NCBI GenBank assembly: GCA_014529385.2
Contig: CM043954.1
Coordinates: 6,327,806-6,391,805 of the forward strand
DNA length: 64,000 bases
Reading direction: 5' to 3'
Source: Adiantum capillus-veneris
Lineage: Eukaryota; Streptophyta; Polypodiopsida; Polypodiales; Pteridaceae
Made by a program: the position numbers and the translations under genes. The notes beneath the pieces are model-generated. The model was not told where the DNA came from. It ran no database searches and was given only the letters and a program-made list of their open reading frames with translations. Shown here in pieces: positions 44,429 to 53,855 of this stretch (position 1 is its first letter; the number at the start of each line of letters is the position of its first letter).

Positions 44429-45468
44429 ATGAGAGTAGAGAAACTTTCTAGAGTCAAAGATGACTTAATGTATGAGCAGGTACAGGTGATGATTAAGGCG
44501 GAGGTGAGCCTCTTGAGGGGTGACATTGAAAAAGAGATGTATGCAAATGCGGAAAGTTACAGAAAAGCTATGTATGCAGATATGAGGAAAGAATTGGACA
44601 AAGAGATGTTTAAAAAGAGTGACGAGATGTACGTCATTTAAGGCCGAAATGCAGATGATTGTGAAGGCAGAAGTGAATGTAATGGAATGTATGACGCAGA
44701 AAAGGTTAGAAAATGCACTTGCTATGTTTGAATCCTGGAAATCAAAAATGGAAGAACGCGTGAATGAAAAGGATGCATTGATTGAAGCACTTAAGGGAGA
44801 CCTTGCAACTTGCAAAAATACCCCCGCAAAGGAGGCATAAAATCCACCCTCAATGATCAAGGAACTCAAAAGCATTAAGGAGCAGGTGAAAACTCTACGA
44901 GAAGAGGAAGAGCAAAAGGAACGAACAAACTCTTCATGGGCGGAGCACCTATTCAAAACACAAGAGAAGGTTGACAAAGCTGAAAAGTGGATCGAGGACG
45001 CAAAGAAAGGAAAAGATAAGATGCCTGAAGCCACACCGACATCGACTATCATCAATATGACAATTGAGGAGGAGCAAAAGAGAGAGACTAGAGCTCTTCA
45101 TGTACGTGTTACAGGTCTTAAAGACACTGGAAAACTAGAAGAAGAAGTGCAAGAGCTCTTGAAGCGCATGGGTATTTCTGAACCCACACACATAGGTGCT
45201 TGGAGAGTTGGCAAGAAGGGAAGTGATGAGAAGGAAGGCCCAAGGAAAGAGCACTCATTATAAGTTTCACTATACCGGAAGATAGGAAAGAATTCCTGAA
45301 GAAGAGACCAACACTCCAGCAAATTGGGATATTTTTGGGTGATGACCTCACTCTAGCACAGTTAGCATGCAAGAGTTGATGCCAGAGATCAAGGCGGCGA
45401 GGGAGAAAGGAAAAATTGCTTTCTGCTAGGGAGGGAGAGTAGTGGTGTTGGAAAAACGCACCACATGA
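44429..45468 (+). pseudogene. LINE copy D ORF1, broken
   Basis: Relative of the intact ORF1 at 4910-6064, starting about 40 codons into it (VKDDLMYEQVQVMIKAE against IQDDLMMERVQVMIKYE). It contains MYADMRKELDKEM, INMTIEEEQKRETRALHVRV and GAWRVGKKGSDEK. Breaks: a TAA near 44639, a stop near 44840 and a frame loss near 45230. The TGA at 45466-45468 matches the normal end, 30 bases before the ORF2 ATG at 45499. Confidence 0.85.
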
Positions 45469-45706
45469 CGGTGCAAGACCTATGGGACCAACCTTAAAAT
45501 GGCAGCATGGAATTGTAACAGATCAATGAAGCTAGATGTAGGCGCATTTGAGGATAGCTTTAAGGGAAGAGACATTATGTTTTACTCGGAAACGCATCAG
45601 ATTCCTGGCGGCACATTACCTAGAGTGACGGGATACCATTGGGAGACTACTTGTAGGCAAGAAGTGAGATCGGCGTAAAGAGGACGGGGTCAGGAGGTGT
45701 GGCCAT

Positions 45707-46139
45707 TGTCACGATTGTGACTATGTTAACAGCAATACATCTACTCCTAGTTGCAGATACGCGAAGTGCCATGCCAAGGAGGACCCCTGCGCTTGGATGG
45801 TCACACCCCTTCATCCAAAGGACGTGTCTCTTCGCCAAAAGCCACACTCCTTCGACGACTGGTCACACCCCTTCGCTCTACGGGTGCGACTCTTCACCCA
45901 ATGGTTGCAGCTATTCGCCGAAAGGATGTGTCTTTACGTCTAAAGTCGTGTCTCTTCACCAAGAGACGTGTCTTTTCATTTATGTCTCTTCGTCTCCTAT
46001 ATAAGGAGCCCCCGTATCACACATTCAATCAATCCAACACAGAGTCTTCTAAGTCTTGTCTCGAGTACAATTGAAGTTTCTTAAGTCTTAATCATGAGTT
46101 TAAGTACTTAATTAAGGATTAGCACCTAGAATCCTCACA
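45707..46139 (+). repeat. 5' LTR of element e
   Basis: 433 bp, TGTCACGATTGTGAC to AATCCTCACA. TATA box TATATAAGG at 45998-46006. About ten mismatches to the 3' LTR by eye (roughly 2%). It has several CTTCGCC/CCTTCG words. Confidence 0.95.
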
Positions 46140-46140
46140 G

Positions 46141-46152
46141 TGGTATCAGAGC
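46141..46152 (+). promoter_or_regulatory. tRNA-Met primer-binding site of element e
   Basis: TGGTATCAGAGC, one base after the 5' LTR. Confidence 0.93.
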
Positions 46153-46958
46153 AATTTTTTTCCGGGACCCGAAGGTTGTGAGCCTCTCACCCTCGTCGCT
46201 ACACTCTATCCCTACCCGGAGTTGTATGGAAGCAGAAGAAAGATGGAATTCAATCTCTTCCCCAATGGTATCAGGTAACATGGTATTTGTTATCCTAATA
46301 CTAACTACATAAGTACCAATTATGTGTGAAGTTGTATTGGAGTCTCTCATCGGGTGTGAAGGCTTCAGAGTCACCAAGTGCACCCCTTTGCGAATTTTGC
46401 TGTGAATCTCAGCCGGTCCAACACAAACAACAAGCAAACAAAATCGTGGGTGACTTGCCTCTTCGGTGACACCCTTCGCCCTGACTCTTTGTACGCAGAA
46501 GTCCCTTCGCGAACAGTCACACTCTCTCAGCCTTGCCCCTTCCTGCATAGGCTTGCCTCTTCGCCATGCCTCTTCATGATTCAGTGCTGCCGCTTGCCAC
46601 ATAGTGTCGGGCTGAAATCTGAAACGCTGCCTTCTAATTTGCAAACGCTGGGCTGAAATGCTGCCTTCTAAACCTCTTCGTTGGCTGATTATTGATCGCT
46701 GGATTCTCTGAAACGTTATGCTACAGCAACAAAAATATTACACTGGCTGAAAGCTTATACTCACTTAAACTTATTAAAGTTTCTGTCCGCACAAAGTTTG
46801 ACCGGCCGCCCAAAGTCAATTGGTTTAATTTACCAAAGGTTATATTTCAAAAAAAACATGGACAGCAGCGAATCATTCTTACGGCAAATCTCCAGCACTG
46901 GCTTTCCGGCACACACACTCCCTTGCGGTGATTCCTGCGCATCAATCTCGCACTCCTC
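46153..46958 (+). other. Leader of element e
   Basis: About 800 bp between primer site and first ORF; it should hold the packaging signal. A 169-codon minus-strand frame (46644-46135) overlaps the primer site and LTR and has no motif I know, so I do not call it a gene. Confidence 0.6.
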
Positions 46959-48310
46959 ATGGAGGATGACGCTTACGATGTTCCCATTCCGTACTTGTCG
47001 TACGTAGACCAAGTGCGAGAAGAAATTCTCCCAGAGAATCCCATTCTACCAGAACCTGCTCCTGCACCCATTCCCGAACCCATTCCAATTCCGGAAATTC
47101 CCGCAGACATTCCCAGAACCTGTTCCCGAACCAGAATCTACATTTGTTCAAGAGTTCCTTTTGAGGCGTAACCATGCCAAATTCTCAGGACGGAGGTGGT
47201 CAATCTGACGATGCCCTTACGCTTATCAAGGAGCAGATGGCAACACTTTCCATAAGCCTCGCATCACTTCACACTCGCTTGGATGAGATGCACACAGAAA
47301 ACACTTCTCGAAGTCGACCTGCTGTTTCTCGAACTACTAATGCAGCATCTTCAACACATTCTTCCGAAGCTTCAGTGGACGAACAAACGAACTAGATCCA
47401 TCTGAAGAGGTAGATAATCGCGAATTTCAATTACTTTATAAAATTTTTAATGCTGCACGGAAGAAGAAGCTTGATGTTAAACTGCCGGAACCGTATAATG
47501 GTCACCGCGACAAGCGCGTACTGGACCAATGGCTGTTCAAAATGGAGATTTACTTATCGAACACGGACTTGGTCGAGAGTAAAAAAGTTGCACTTGCTAG
47601 TTCTCTGCTCAAGGACAGCATTTCTTTGGTGGCAACGACGGGTTGCTGATGGTAAACACACCTTCTTGGGATAAATTCCGGCGTGCTATTCGCAAGGCGT
47701 TCCAACCTACCAATGCGGATTTTCATGCCCGGTCCTCTCTTCACCGCCTGAACCAGACAGGTTCCTTGGCCGCGTACATCACAGAGTTCCAAAGACTAAC
47801 TCTAGAGATAGAGACCCTTAGTCCCTCTAATAAACTTCACAGCTTTATCGACGGACTCGAACCCAACCTAAAGGATGATGTGCACAAATACAACCCTACC
47901 ACTTTGGATGCTGCAATTGCCTATGTGGAGCGTCTTGGCGATAATTGGCGCCCTACACGGAATTTTCTCCCTGATGACAAATCTTCAAATAGCGCTCGCT
48001 TTTCACAGCGCGATCGCAGAGACAACTATAGCCAAAGTCAGCAACATCAGTCTCAGTTCAGACAGCAAGCAACGCAACCTTATTCAACTTCAAGGTTTTG
48101 TTCTCAAACTCGACAATCTAAAAGCGGATCTTCTTCACATGTTCCTCCACTTGATCGTGGTAAAGAACGTGATTTTTCTCAAGATCGGCATTCCAATACT
48201 CAGCAAGACTCTTCGTCAAATGGATCTTCGACTTCAAAGAAGGAAGGATTATGGACAATTTGCAGTGGTGGCCATAGATAGTATCAATGTCCAAAGAGAC
48301 CAAATCCGTC
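46959..48310 (+). pseudogene. Gag of element e
   Basis: Begins MEDDAYDVPIPYLSYVD with a Pro/Glu/Ile repeat (PEPAPAPIPEPIPIPEIP), then after a one-base loss near 47110 a coil-like segment (LIKEQMATLSISLASLHTRL). Then come the gypsy capsid signature KLPEPYNGHRDKRVLDQWLF and MEIYLSNTDL, a WW pair (about 47630), and SWDKFRRAIRKAFQPTNAD, SLAAYITEFQRLTLEIETL, FIDGLEPNLKDDV. A Ser/Gln-rich tail leads to a degenerate knuckle (ICSGGHR-stop-YQC, about 48258-48292). At least three frame breaks and a stop. Ty3-type by its capsid pattern. Confidence 0.85.
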
Positions 48311-48314
48311 TAAT

Positions 48315-48810
48315 TTGAAAAGAAATTCCAACGCAGAAACATCATCGAATTCTGAACAACCAGATTCTGCTAAGGATAAAGGAAAATCAGTGGTCAATAC
48401 GATTCGTGTCTCAGAAGATATGAGTATTCTTATGAAGCATGCTCAGTGCAATTCTTCAGTTTTGGAGCCTCTCTCAAAGCAAGTTTTGAGCCTTCTTGGA
48501 ACACTCAATGGTCGTTCCATCAATATTTTGGTAGACAGCGGATGCTCCAATAATTTTGTCAGCACTCAGATAGTTTAACAGCTTGGCTGACCAACTCAGA
48601 AGACATCTCACTTATATGATGTGGAATTAGCAGATAGATCAATTTTGACTTGTGATCAGACAGTTCGACACTTGCAGTTCGAGATTCAAACTTATGCAGA
48701 TCAACTGGATTTTGAAGTCATGCCTTTATCTTATTACGACATGATTCTTGGTCAGCATTGGTTATTCCAATATGATCCAGCAATTAGCTTTTGAGGACAT
48801 ACTATCAATT
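48315..48810 (+). pseudogene. Aspartic protease of element e
   Basis: LGTLNGRSINILVDSGCSNN carries the retroviral DSG triplet (about 48533), and MILGQHWLFQYDPAISF (about 48740-48795) is the ILG-x-x-WL end of the domain. Stops at 48576-48578 and 48588 separate the halves, and another stop precedes the acidic ORF. It is directly continuous with gag in order. Confidence 0.85.
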
Positions 48811-49523
48811 TGTTCAAAGATGGACGAGAATTAACTTTACACGGGCTTTCTCATGTGGAAAGAGTGATTCAAGCTTCACGTGTACAAGTCAAACAACATG
48901 ATACAGTGGATTATGAAGAGAATATGATTTCCGATGCATATGCAAATATTATTATTGATGAATTTTTTAATTCATTAACTTCTCCTGAATCAATTGATGA
49001 AGACAAAGATAAAGATATAGTTGCAGATTCCGAATTTAAAGACGACTATGCTTTCTTTGATTCTTTACTGGATGATGATATGCCAATTACAAGTCATGAA
49101 GCTACAGTTCCAGTAGATGATTCTGAAGAATTTTGGGATTCCTTATTGGAAGATGATTACAATCTCAAGCCAAAATCCTCTCAAGAGATTACTAAAGTTG
49201 AAGTCACCCCATTTGAAGAGTACCTTGAGAAGATTTCCTCTTCCCCAAATATTTCGCAGTTACTGGAAAATTTTGAACCAGAAATCTTACATCGCACAAA
49301 AGATTTTGAAGATCAACCTCTTGCTGCAGTCAACCTGATTAAACCAGATTCCTCTAAAAAGTCTTTGAATAATGCAATGACATGGGATTTAGCAGTCAAA
49401 GCAAAATGGTTTCAAAAGAGGCAAAGGTTAAAGACAAAGATTTCAGATAACTCAAAGATTGAAGATTTTCGAAGATTCAATGCTTTTCCAGAGTTCTATC
49501 AACATCAGAAGTCATTTCTTTGA
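48810..49523 (+). CDS. Acidic 237-residue protein of element e, unknown function
   Basis: An open frame following the protease and ending just before the polypurine tract, where RT would normally be. It starts FKDGRELTLHGL, typical of the protease-RT linker, then becomes very acidic. Three spaced copies of one motif: DEFFNSLT (residues 50-57), YAFFDSLLDDD (80-90) and EEFWDSLLEDD (106-116), with a weaker fourth at FEEYLEKISSS. The C-terminus is basic (KWFQKRQRLKTK). I recognise no domain. The repeated F-[FW]-[DN]-S-L-L-x-D-D pattern resembles short docking or activation motifs in disordered acidic proteins (inference). It could be the 5' part of pol cut by a large deletion, but the repeats and its length argue for something kept. 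Confidence 0.6.
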   Translation: MFKDGRELTLHGLSHVERVIQASRVQVKQHDTVDYEENMISDAYANIIIDEFFNSLTSPESIDEDKDKDIVADSEFKDDYAFFDSLLDDDMPITSHEATVPVDDSEEFWDSLLEDDYNLKPKSSQEITKVEVTPFEEYLEKISSSPNISQLLENFEPEILHRTKDFEDQPLAAVNLIKPDSSKKSLNNAMTWDLAVKAKWFQKRQRLKTKISDNSKIEDFRRFNAFPEFYQHQKSFL

Positions 49524-49539
49524 CACGGGCTCTCATTTT

Positions 49540-49552
49540 AAATGGGGGGGAA
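49540..49552 (+). promoter_or_regulatory. Polypurine tract of element e
   Basis: AAATGGGGGGGAA directly before the 3' LTR. Confidence 0.88.
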
Positions 49553-49985
49553 TGTCACGATTGTGACTATGTTAACAGCAATACATCTACTCCTAGTTGC
49601 AGATACGCGAAGTGCCATGCCAAGGAGGACCCCTGCGCTTGGATGGTCACACCCCTTCAGCCAAAGGACGTGTCTCTTCGCCAAAAGCCACACTCCTTCG
49701 ACGACTGGTCACACCCCTTCGCTCTACGGGTGCGACTCTTCGCCCAATGGTTACAGCTCTTCGCCGAAAGGATGTGTCTTTACTTCTAAAGTCGTGTCTC
49801 TTCACCAAGAGACGTGTCTTTTCATTTATGTCTCTTCGTCTCCTATATAAGGAGCCCTTGTATCACACATTCAATCAATCCAACACAGAGTCTTCTAAGT
49901 CTTGTCTCGAGTACAGTTGAAGTTTCTTAAGTCTTAATCATGAGTTTAAGTACTTAACTAAGGATTAGCACCTAGAATCCTCGCA
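49553..49985 (+). repeat. 3' LTR of element e
   Basis: 433 bp, same length as the 5' LTR; TATA box at 49844-49852; followed by the duplication GCCAT. Confidence 0.95.
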
Positions 49986-50677
49986 GCCATCCTATTTAAA
50001 GAGGAGTTGCAACCCCTCATTTGTATTGTTTGGAGGGATGAGCAGGCCAAATATATGTGGGTTAGAGTGAGAGCAGAGACAGGGAGGCCACTCTACATTG
50101 CAATATGCTATTTTCCCCCCCGCACATCTCATTATGCATCGCCCAAGATGTCACTCTTTTGGTAGGCTTCAATGCCAGGACGGGCCAGTCTCATACAACT
50201 TTCTACGATACCTCAAAGGAAATGTTGAGAGAATTGGATGTCAATGATATGGGATTGGCCAGGTGTTCGCAGGATGAAGAGCACACTAGATATGGGGGAT
50301 ATCTGACAGATTTGGGGACTGCACATGGACTAGCCATTTTTATGGCCTCCACAAATTTCCAGCGTAGAGTGGGTTCACTTGCTTTCCTCATAGACATGGG
50401 GCCAGCACACTGGATTATGTTTTGGCTCAGCCCAGTTTCATACCCTCTATTCAAGACCTTACATTCGGGCCCATGCCTATTGGGGTAGCAGTAGATCATG
50501 CTCTCCTCACATTTACCGTCTCATTCCAGTTCAACACAGCTCCACTGGCACAGACACCTATGCATACCTGATACACTTTTACTTCATGACTGATTCTGTC
50601 TACATAGATGGTATCTAAAGACGCTTATGCACAGAGGATCCGGGGAGACCTTTAGGGGAGCTCACTTCTATATTGAT

Positions 50678-51915
50678 TGTAAGGTGCAGCGGAATGAATG
50701 TTTGCACTTTGATCAAGATGAGTGCTCCGAACTGTGCTCAAGGTTCCTTTTGTTCTTATGGAAGGGAGAGCCTTCCGTTCTTAATGAGAGAATGCTATGA
50801 TCACAAACAATGTGAATGGACACTGTGTGTGCAAATGTATGAGACTGAGAGATAGAGAGAGAAGAGAGATACGACACCAGAGACGTTGTAAAACCCTCCT
50901 CCGAAGGCCCCACTCTCGTCGGCGAGAGTGGTCTACTTATGATTGCACAAACTAGTACAAACTGTATGCATGGGACTGATGCAAGTCTAGGCTATGTCGG
51001 CGATGACGACGGTGATGACGAGACCGACCTAAGGGCTGAAATCTGCAATCTTTCTACTGCTGTCCAAAAACGCTATGGGTTGAAATCTGCGGCTAGTCCA
51101 CAAAAGCTGATTTTGCAGGCTGTTTCTATGGGTCTTTGTCGCTGAAAATCTGCAGGTTTAGGGCTGAAAACTGAGGTTCTTAAAGACTAAAGCTGATGGT
51201 CTATCCGGGCTGAATCTGCTACTCTTTCGACTGCTGAAAATCTGCAAACTCTGGGATCTCTTCAAAACGCTAGGGCTGCATATCTACTACAGACCAAAAA
51301 CGCTAGCTGTTGGTGCTCTTCAAAAACGCTAGGCATGGGGAAAAACGCTAGGCATGAGAGGATCTTGCGGTGAAGATCTGATGCAAAAACGCCAAGGAGC
51401 TGGGGCTTGCTGGCGATGGTGCAGATGCTGAAAACGCTAGAATCTGGGCGAGGGTGCTTGATGGAGAAAATGCTAGGGGAGGTTCTTGCTTGGAGGGAAG
51501 TACCGCCAAGTTCTTGTTGGAGAAGTTGCCTGCTGAGCTTGGCTCCTGTTGCCTCTTCTGCCAAATAGTGCTAGTTTAGGTTTGCTTATATACAAACGTA
51601 CTCAATTTGCCCTACCTACTTTCCAACAAAAGTCACTTAAAAATAATAAGTGAAATGTCAAAAATAGGAAAAATAGGCTAAAATCACTGGAAAATTCCCC
51701 TGAAGGATTCTGATGGATTCTGATGGGAATGCTTATGATCATGCTGTGTGCAACCAGAGGATATGCATGTACACTAAGTGATTGGGCATGCGTGGTCTAC
51801 GAATAGACTCACAAAAGTGCCACATCACTTCTAATCTAGACTGACTGGACTGACTGAACCCTGATCATGATGTAGCTTGTCCACGGACGCATAGAGTTGG
51901 ATGTGTCATGTGACA
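50678..51915 (-). repeat. 3' LTR of element d
   Basis: 1238 bp, TGTAAGGTGC to CATGTGACA on the plus strand. It contains about eight or nine AAAACGCTAG-type words between 51060 and 51480. Small plus-strand frames here recur in the other LTR and are not genes. Confidence 0.94.
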
Positions 51916-51927
51916 TCCCCTCCTTTT
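51916..51927 (-). promoter_or_regulatory. Polypurine tract of element d
   Basis: Minus strand AAAAGGAGGGGA immediately before the 3' LTR. Confidence 0.85.
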
Positions 51928-52511
51928 CAAAGTGAGGTACTGATACCGAACTGTATGGCATCGAGGGAGATTAGCAATAGCATCCGGAATCCTGGAAGAG
52001 ACTCTTCGCCGGCCCACTCTGATGTGTGGGTCGTGCGATACTTGAACTTCATAAAGGTCTGCAACGCTTGCTTCTTTGGGCCGCGCCGAAAGCGACACAA
52101 AGTCTTCTGTGGTTCCTTCGATGCTTCAACTTCGTCGAGAATCATGCTTCTTTCTTCTTCAAGAATCTCCGTAGCTGAAAATTCATGAAACCACTTCCAA
52201 CACAAAAACATGAACATACCCATTCCATGTAAAGTGAGTGGAAAAAATCTTGTCTTCCTAAAAGACTGTGCATGCAATGTAGATGAACCAATAGACGGAG
52301 TGCTAAACTGTTCACCACACATATGCAAACAATGAGATCGAATCTTTCTCTTTTGATCTAGAGCAATCAATTCACAACGGAAATGCGCATGCTTGGTGCT
52401 CATACTTTCATGTGCTCGGTCTACGAATGTGTCATGCCAAGGAAGAGACAGGGAATGTGACTTCCTTGAATGCATACTTTTCATGAACAATCCGCATACA
52501 TTCGTGCTCAT
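51927..52511 (-). CDS. ORF of element d with chromodomain-like C-terminus
   Basis: 194 codons. The N-terminal 110 residues are His/Ser/Cys-rich and unfamiliar. Residues about 115-176 read ATEILEEERSMILDEVEA, then TFMKFKYRTTHTSEWAGEES, which lines up with the chromodomain of the chromovirus at 30208-30507 (FLVKFKNFPAFDAKWMEEED): an F-[LM]-x-K-F-K core followed by W-x-x-E-[ED]. It sits at the end of the element, where chromoviruses carry this domain. It is probably a leftover from an autonomous parent; a retained targeting function is possible. The chromodomain reading is by eye. Confidence 0.55.
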   Translation of the reverse strand: MSTNVCGLFMKSMHSRKSHSLSLPWHDTFVDRAHESMSTKHAHFRCELIALDQKRKIRSHCLHMCGEQFSTPSIGSSTLHAQSFRKTRFFPLTLHGMGMFMFLCWKWFHEFSATEILEEERSMILDEVEASKEPQKTLCRFRRGPKKQALQTFMKFKYRTTHTSEWAGEESLPGFRMLLLISLDAIQFGISTSL

Positions 52512-52656
52512 TCATGAGTGAAACGTGCTCAACAAACAATATGTCATGCCTAGTAAAAGGGATCACATAAAGACGCTGACTAAAATACAAAAAACGATCA
52601 CGAATGAAACACTCGTACAATGAGTGCGTATCAATCATGCGAACACATAATACTTC

Positions 52657-53001
52657 CTATGACGGTTCTTTGGACCTAGGCTCGAGAGACAAGATCAGTT
52701 CTTCCTGAATGATCGAATCGTCTTGTGAGGGATCTGTGGACCTCGACTCGAAAGCCAAGATCGGTTCTTCGTGATTCATCAAATCTGCAATGAGGTTAGC
52801 TTCACTAGAGAAAGTATCAACTAACACCTCATCCTTCTTGTAAATAATCACATCTTCTTCATGCAGATCATCATGCTTGTGAGAAATCACATCTTGATCA
52901 TGCAAATCATCATGCTTGTCATTGTCATCCAAATCATTGGCATTCAAATCATCATGCTCATCATTATCATTCAATTCATCATGCCTCTCATAATCATGCA
53001 A
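52657..53001 (-). CDS. His/Asp-rich repeat ORF of element d
   Basis: 114 codons. The first half is a degenerate repeat of Asp, His, Asn and Leu (NDEHDDLNANDLDD, DKHDDLHDQDV, HKHDDLHEEDV). The second half has two related blocks, EEPILAFESRSTDPS and EELILSLEPRSKEPS. Strongly acidic and likely disordered; His/Asp pairs could bind metal ions (inference). No family recognised. A stop separates it from the coiled-coil ORF just upstream. Confidence 0.5.
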   Translation of the reverse strand: MHDYERHDELNDNDEHDDLNANDLDDNDKHDDLHDQDVISHKHDDLHEEDVIIYKKDEVLVDTFSSEANLIADLMNHEEPILAFESRSTDPSQDDSIIQEELILSLEPRSKEPS

Positions 53002-53004
53002 ATC

Positions 53005-53265
53005 CTATGTGTCATGCTTGGGAGAAGAGGAGACTGAGAGAGTCTCCTTTTCCCGAATCTCTTGCATCTGTGCCAGAGCTTGAGAAAAGAGTCGCAAGAA
53101 CTCTTTCATGTGTTGGTCGCTCTTTCCTTTGACGACGGATGCCATTCTTTCTTGGTGTCTGCGCTCCATTTCTGCTCTTCTTTCTGCGTGTCTGCGTTCC
53201 ATTTCTGCATGTCTTGTGTCGCGTTCTAACTTCCTTTCCAGAAACATCTGGTCTAAAGCCTCCAT
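53005..53265 (-). CDS. Coiled-coil ORF of element d
   Basis: 86 codons, with a tandem heptad-like repeat of M-E-R-R-H (RHAEMERRHAERRAEMERRH) and a Leu/Gln-rich end (LRLFSQALAQMQEI). It is followed after one stop by the His/Asp-rich ORF and preceded by an overlapping basic ORF (53621-53253, with PRPPRTQVPRELKNPRP). In the position of gag, but no capsid or zinc-knuckle pattern is visible. Confidence 0.5.
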   Translation of the reverse strand: MEALDQMFLERKLERDTRHAEMERRHAERRAEMERRHQERMASVVKGKSDQHMKEFLRLFSQALAQMQEIREKETLSVSSSPKHDT

Positions 53266-53621
53266 AAAGTTAGTGCAATTCTTGACGTAGATGGGGAAGG
53301 GCCGGAAAAACCTCCTAGTGGGGAAAATTCTTCTTCGCCTCTCTCATGCTCATCACCTCCAAGCAAAGTATCCATTCCGCTTCGAGTGATGACCATTCTG
53401 AAGTCGTTTGTTCTTGTGGGCTCTTGTGGTCTTGGGTTCTTAAGTTCACGAGGAACTTGGGTTCTTGGGGGTCTTGGTTCTTGGGTTCTTGAGTTCTTGA
53501 GGTTCTTATTTAGCTTGTAATCTGTGTTAGAGAAGAATTTTCTCTTCACCCGAGTTCTGCTCTTTTCCACAGGCGCACCCCTTGGCGGCCTTGCGCTCAC
53601 ACCAAGGTTGCTTTTTCCCAC
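53253..53621 (-). CDS. First ORF of element d, basic and Pro-rich
   Basis: 122 codons beginning about 220 bases after the primer site. Basic N-terminus (EKSRTRVKRKFF), a Pro/Arg/Thr repeat region, then FRMVITRSGMDTLLGGDEHE. The MVITRSG stretch is reminiscent of the short start segments of some plant gypsy gag proteins, but that is weak. Overlaps the coiled-coil ORF by a few codons in another frame. Confidence 0.4.
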   Translation of the reverse strand: MGKSNLGVSARPPRGAPVEKSRTRVKRKFFSNTDYKLNKNLKNSRTQEPRPPRTQVPRELKNPRPQEPTRTNDFRMVITRSGMDTLLGGDEHERGEEEFSPLGGFSGPSPSTSRIALTLWRL

Positions 53622-53842
53622 CTCACGTCAATTGGTCGGCCGCTAAGTGCACGGTCCGCTCTCAATGAGTGAAAAGAGGCGCAAGGGGATGCTGGACAAG
53701 CCCTTCTTTCTTGGGTTTCCTGTCACTCTTCAAAAACACGATTAGGAATCGACATGCCCAAGCAAACTTGGGTTCGTGCGACCACAACAAGCAAAAAAAA
53801 TTCTTGTGGTTCTTTCCTTGAGTGATACAGAACACTGCCAAA

Positions 53843-53854
53843 GCTCTGATACCA
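53843..53854 (-). promoter_or_regulatory. tRNA-Met primer-binding site of element d
   Basis: Minus strand TGGTATCAGAGC, one base inside the 5' LTR. Confidence 0.92.
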
Positions 53855-53855
53855 A

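Larger units (their letters stand above)
45707..49985 (+). mobile_element. Element e: LTR retrotransposon with gag and protease but no RT or integrase
   Basis: 4279 bp with two 433-bp LTRs, flanked by a perfect duplication GCCAT (45702-45706 and 49986-49990) within the LINE D reading GGVAILF. tRNA-Met primer site 46141-46152, polypurine tract 49540-49552. Inside: leader, Pro-rich ORF, gag, protease, and an acidic ORF that runs to the polypurine tract. There is no room for RT-RNase H-integrase. Mobilisation must have used another element's enzymes. Confidence 0.93.

Noticed and set aside
46135-46644. 169-codon minus-strand frame
   Set aside because: Covers the primer-binding site and leader of element e in antisense; no motif.
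50673-51145. Small frames in LTR d, repeated at 53776-54320
   Set aside because: LTR sequence present twice; no protein features.
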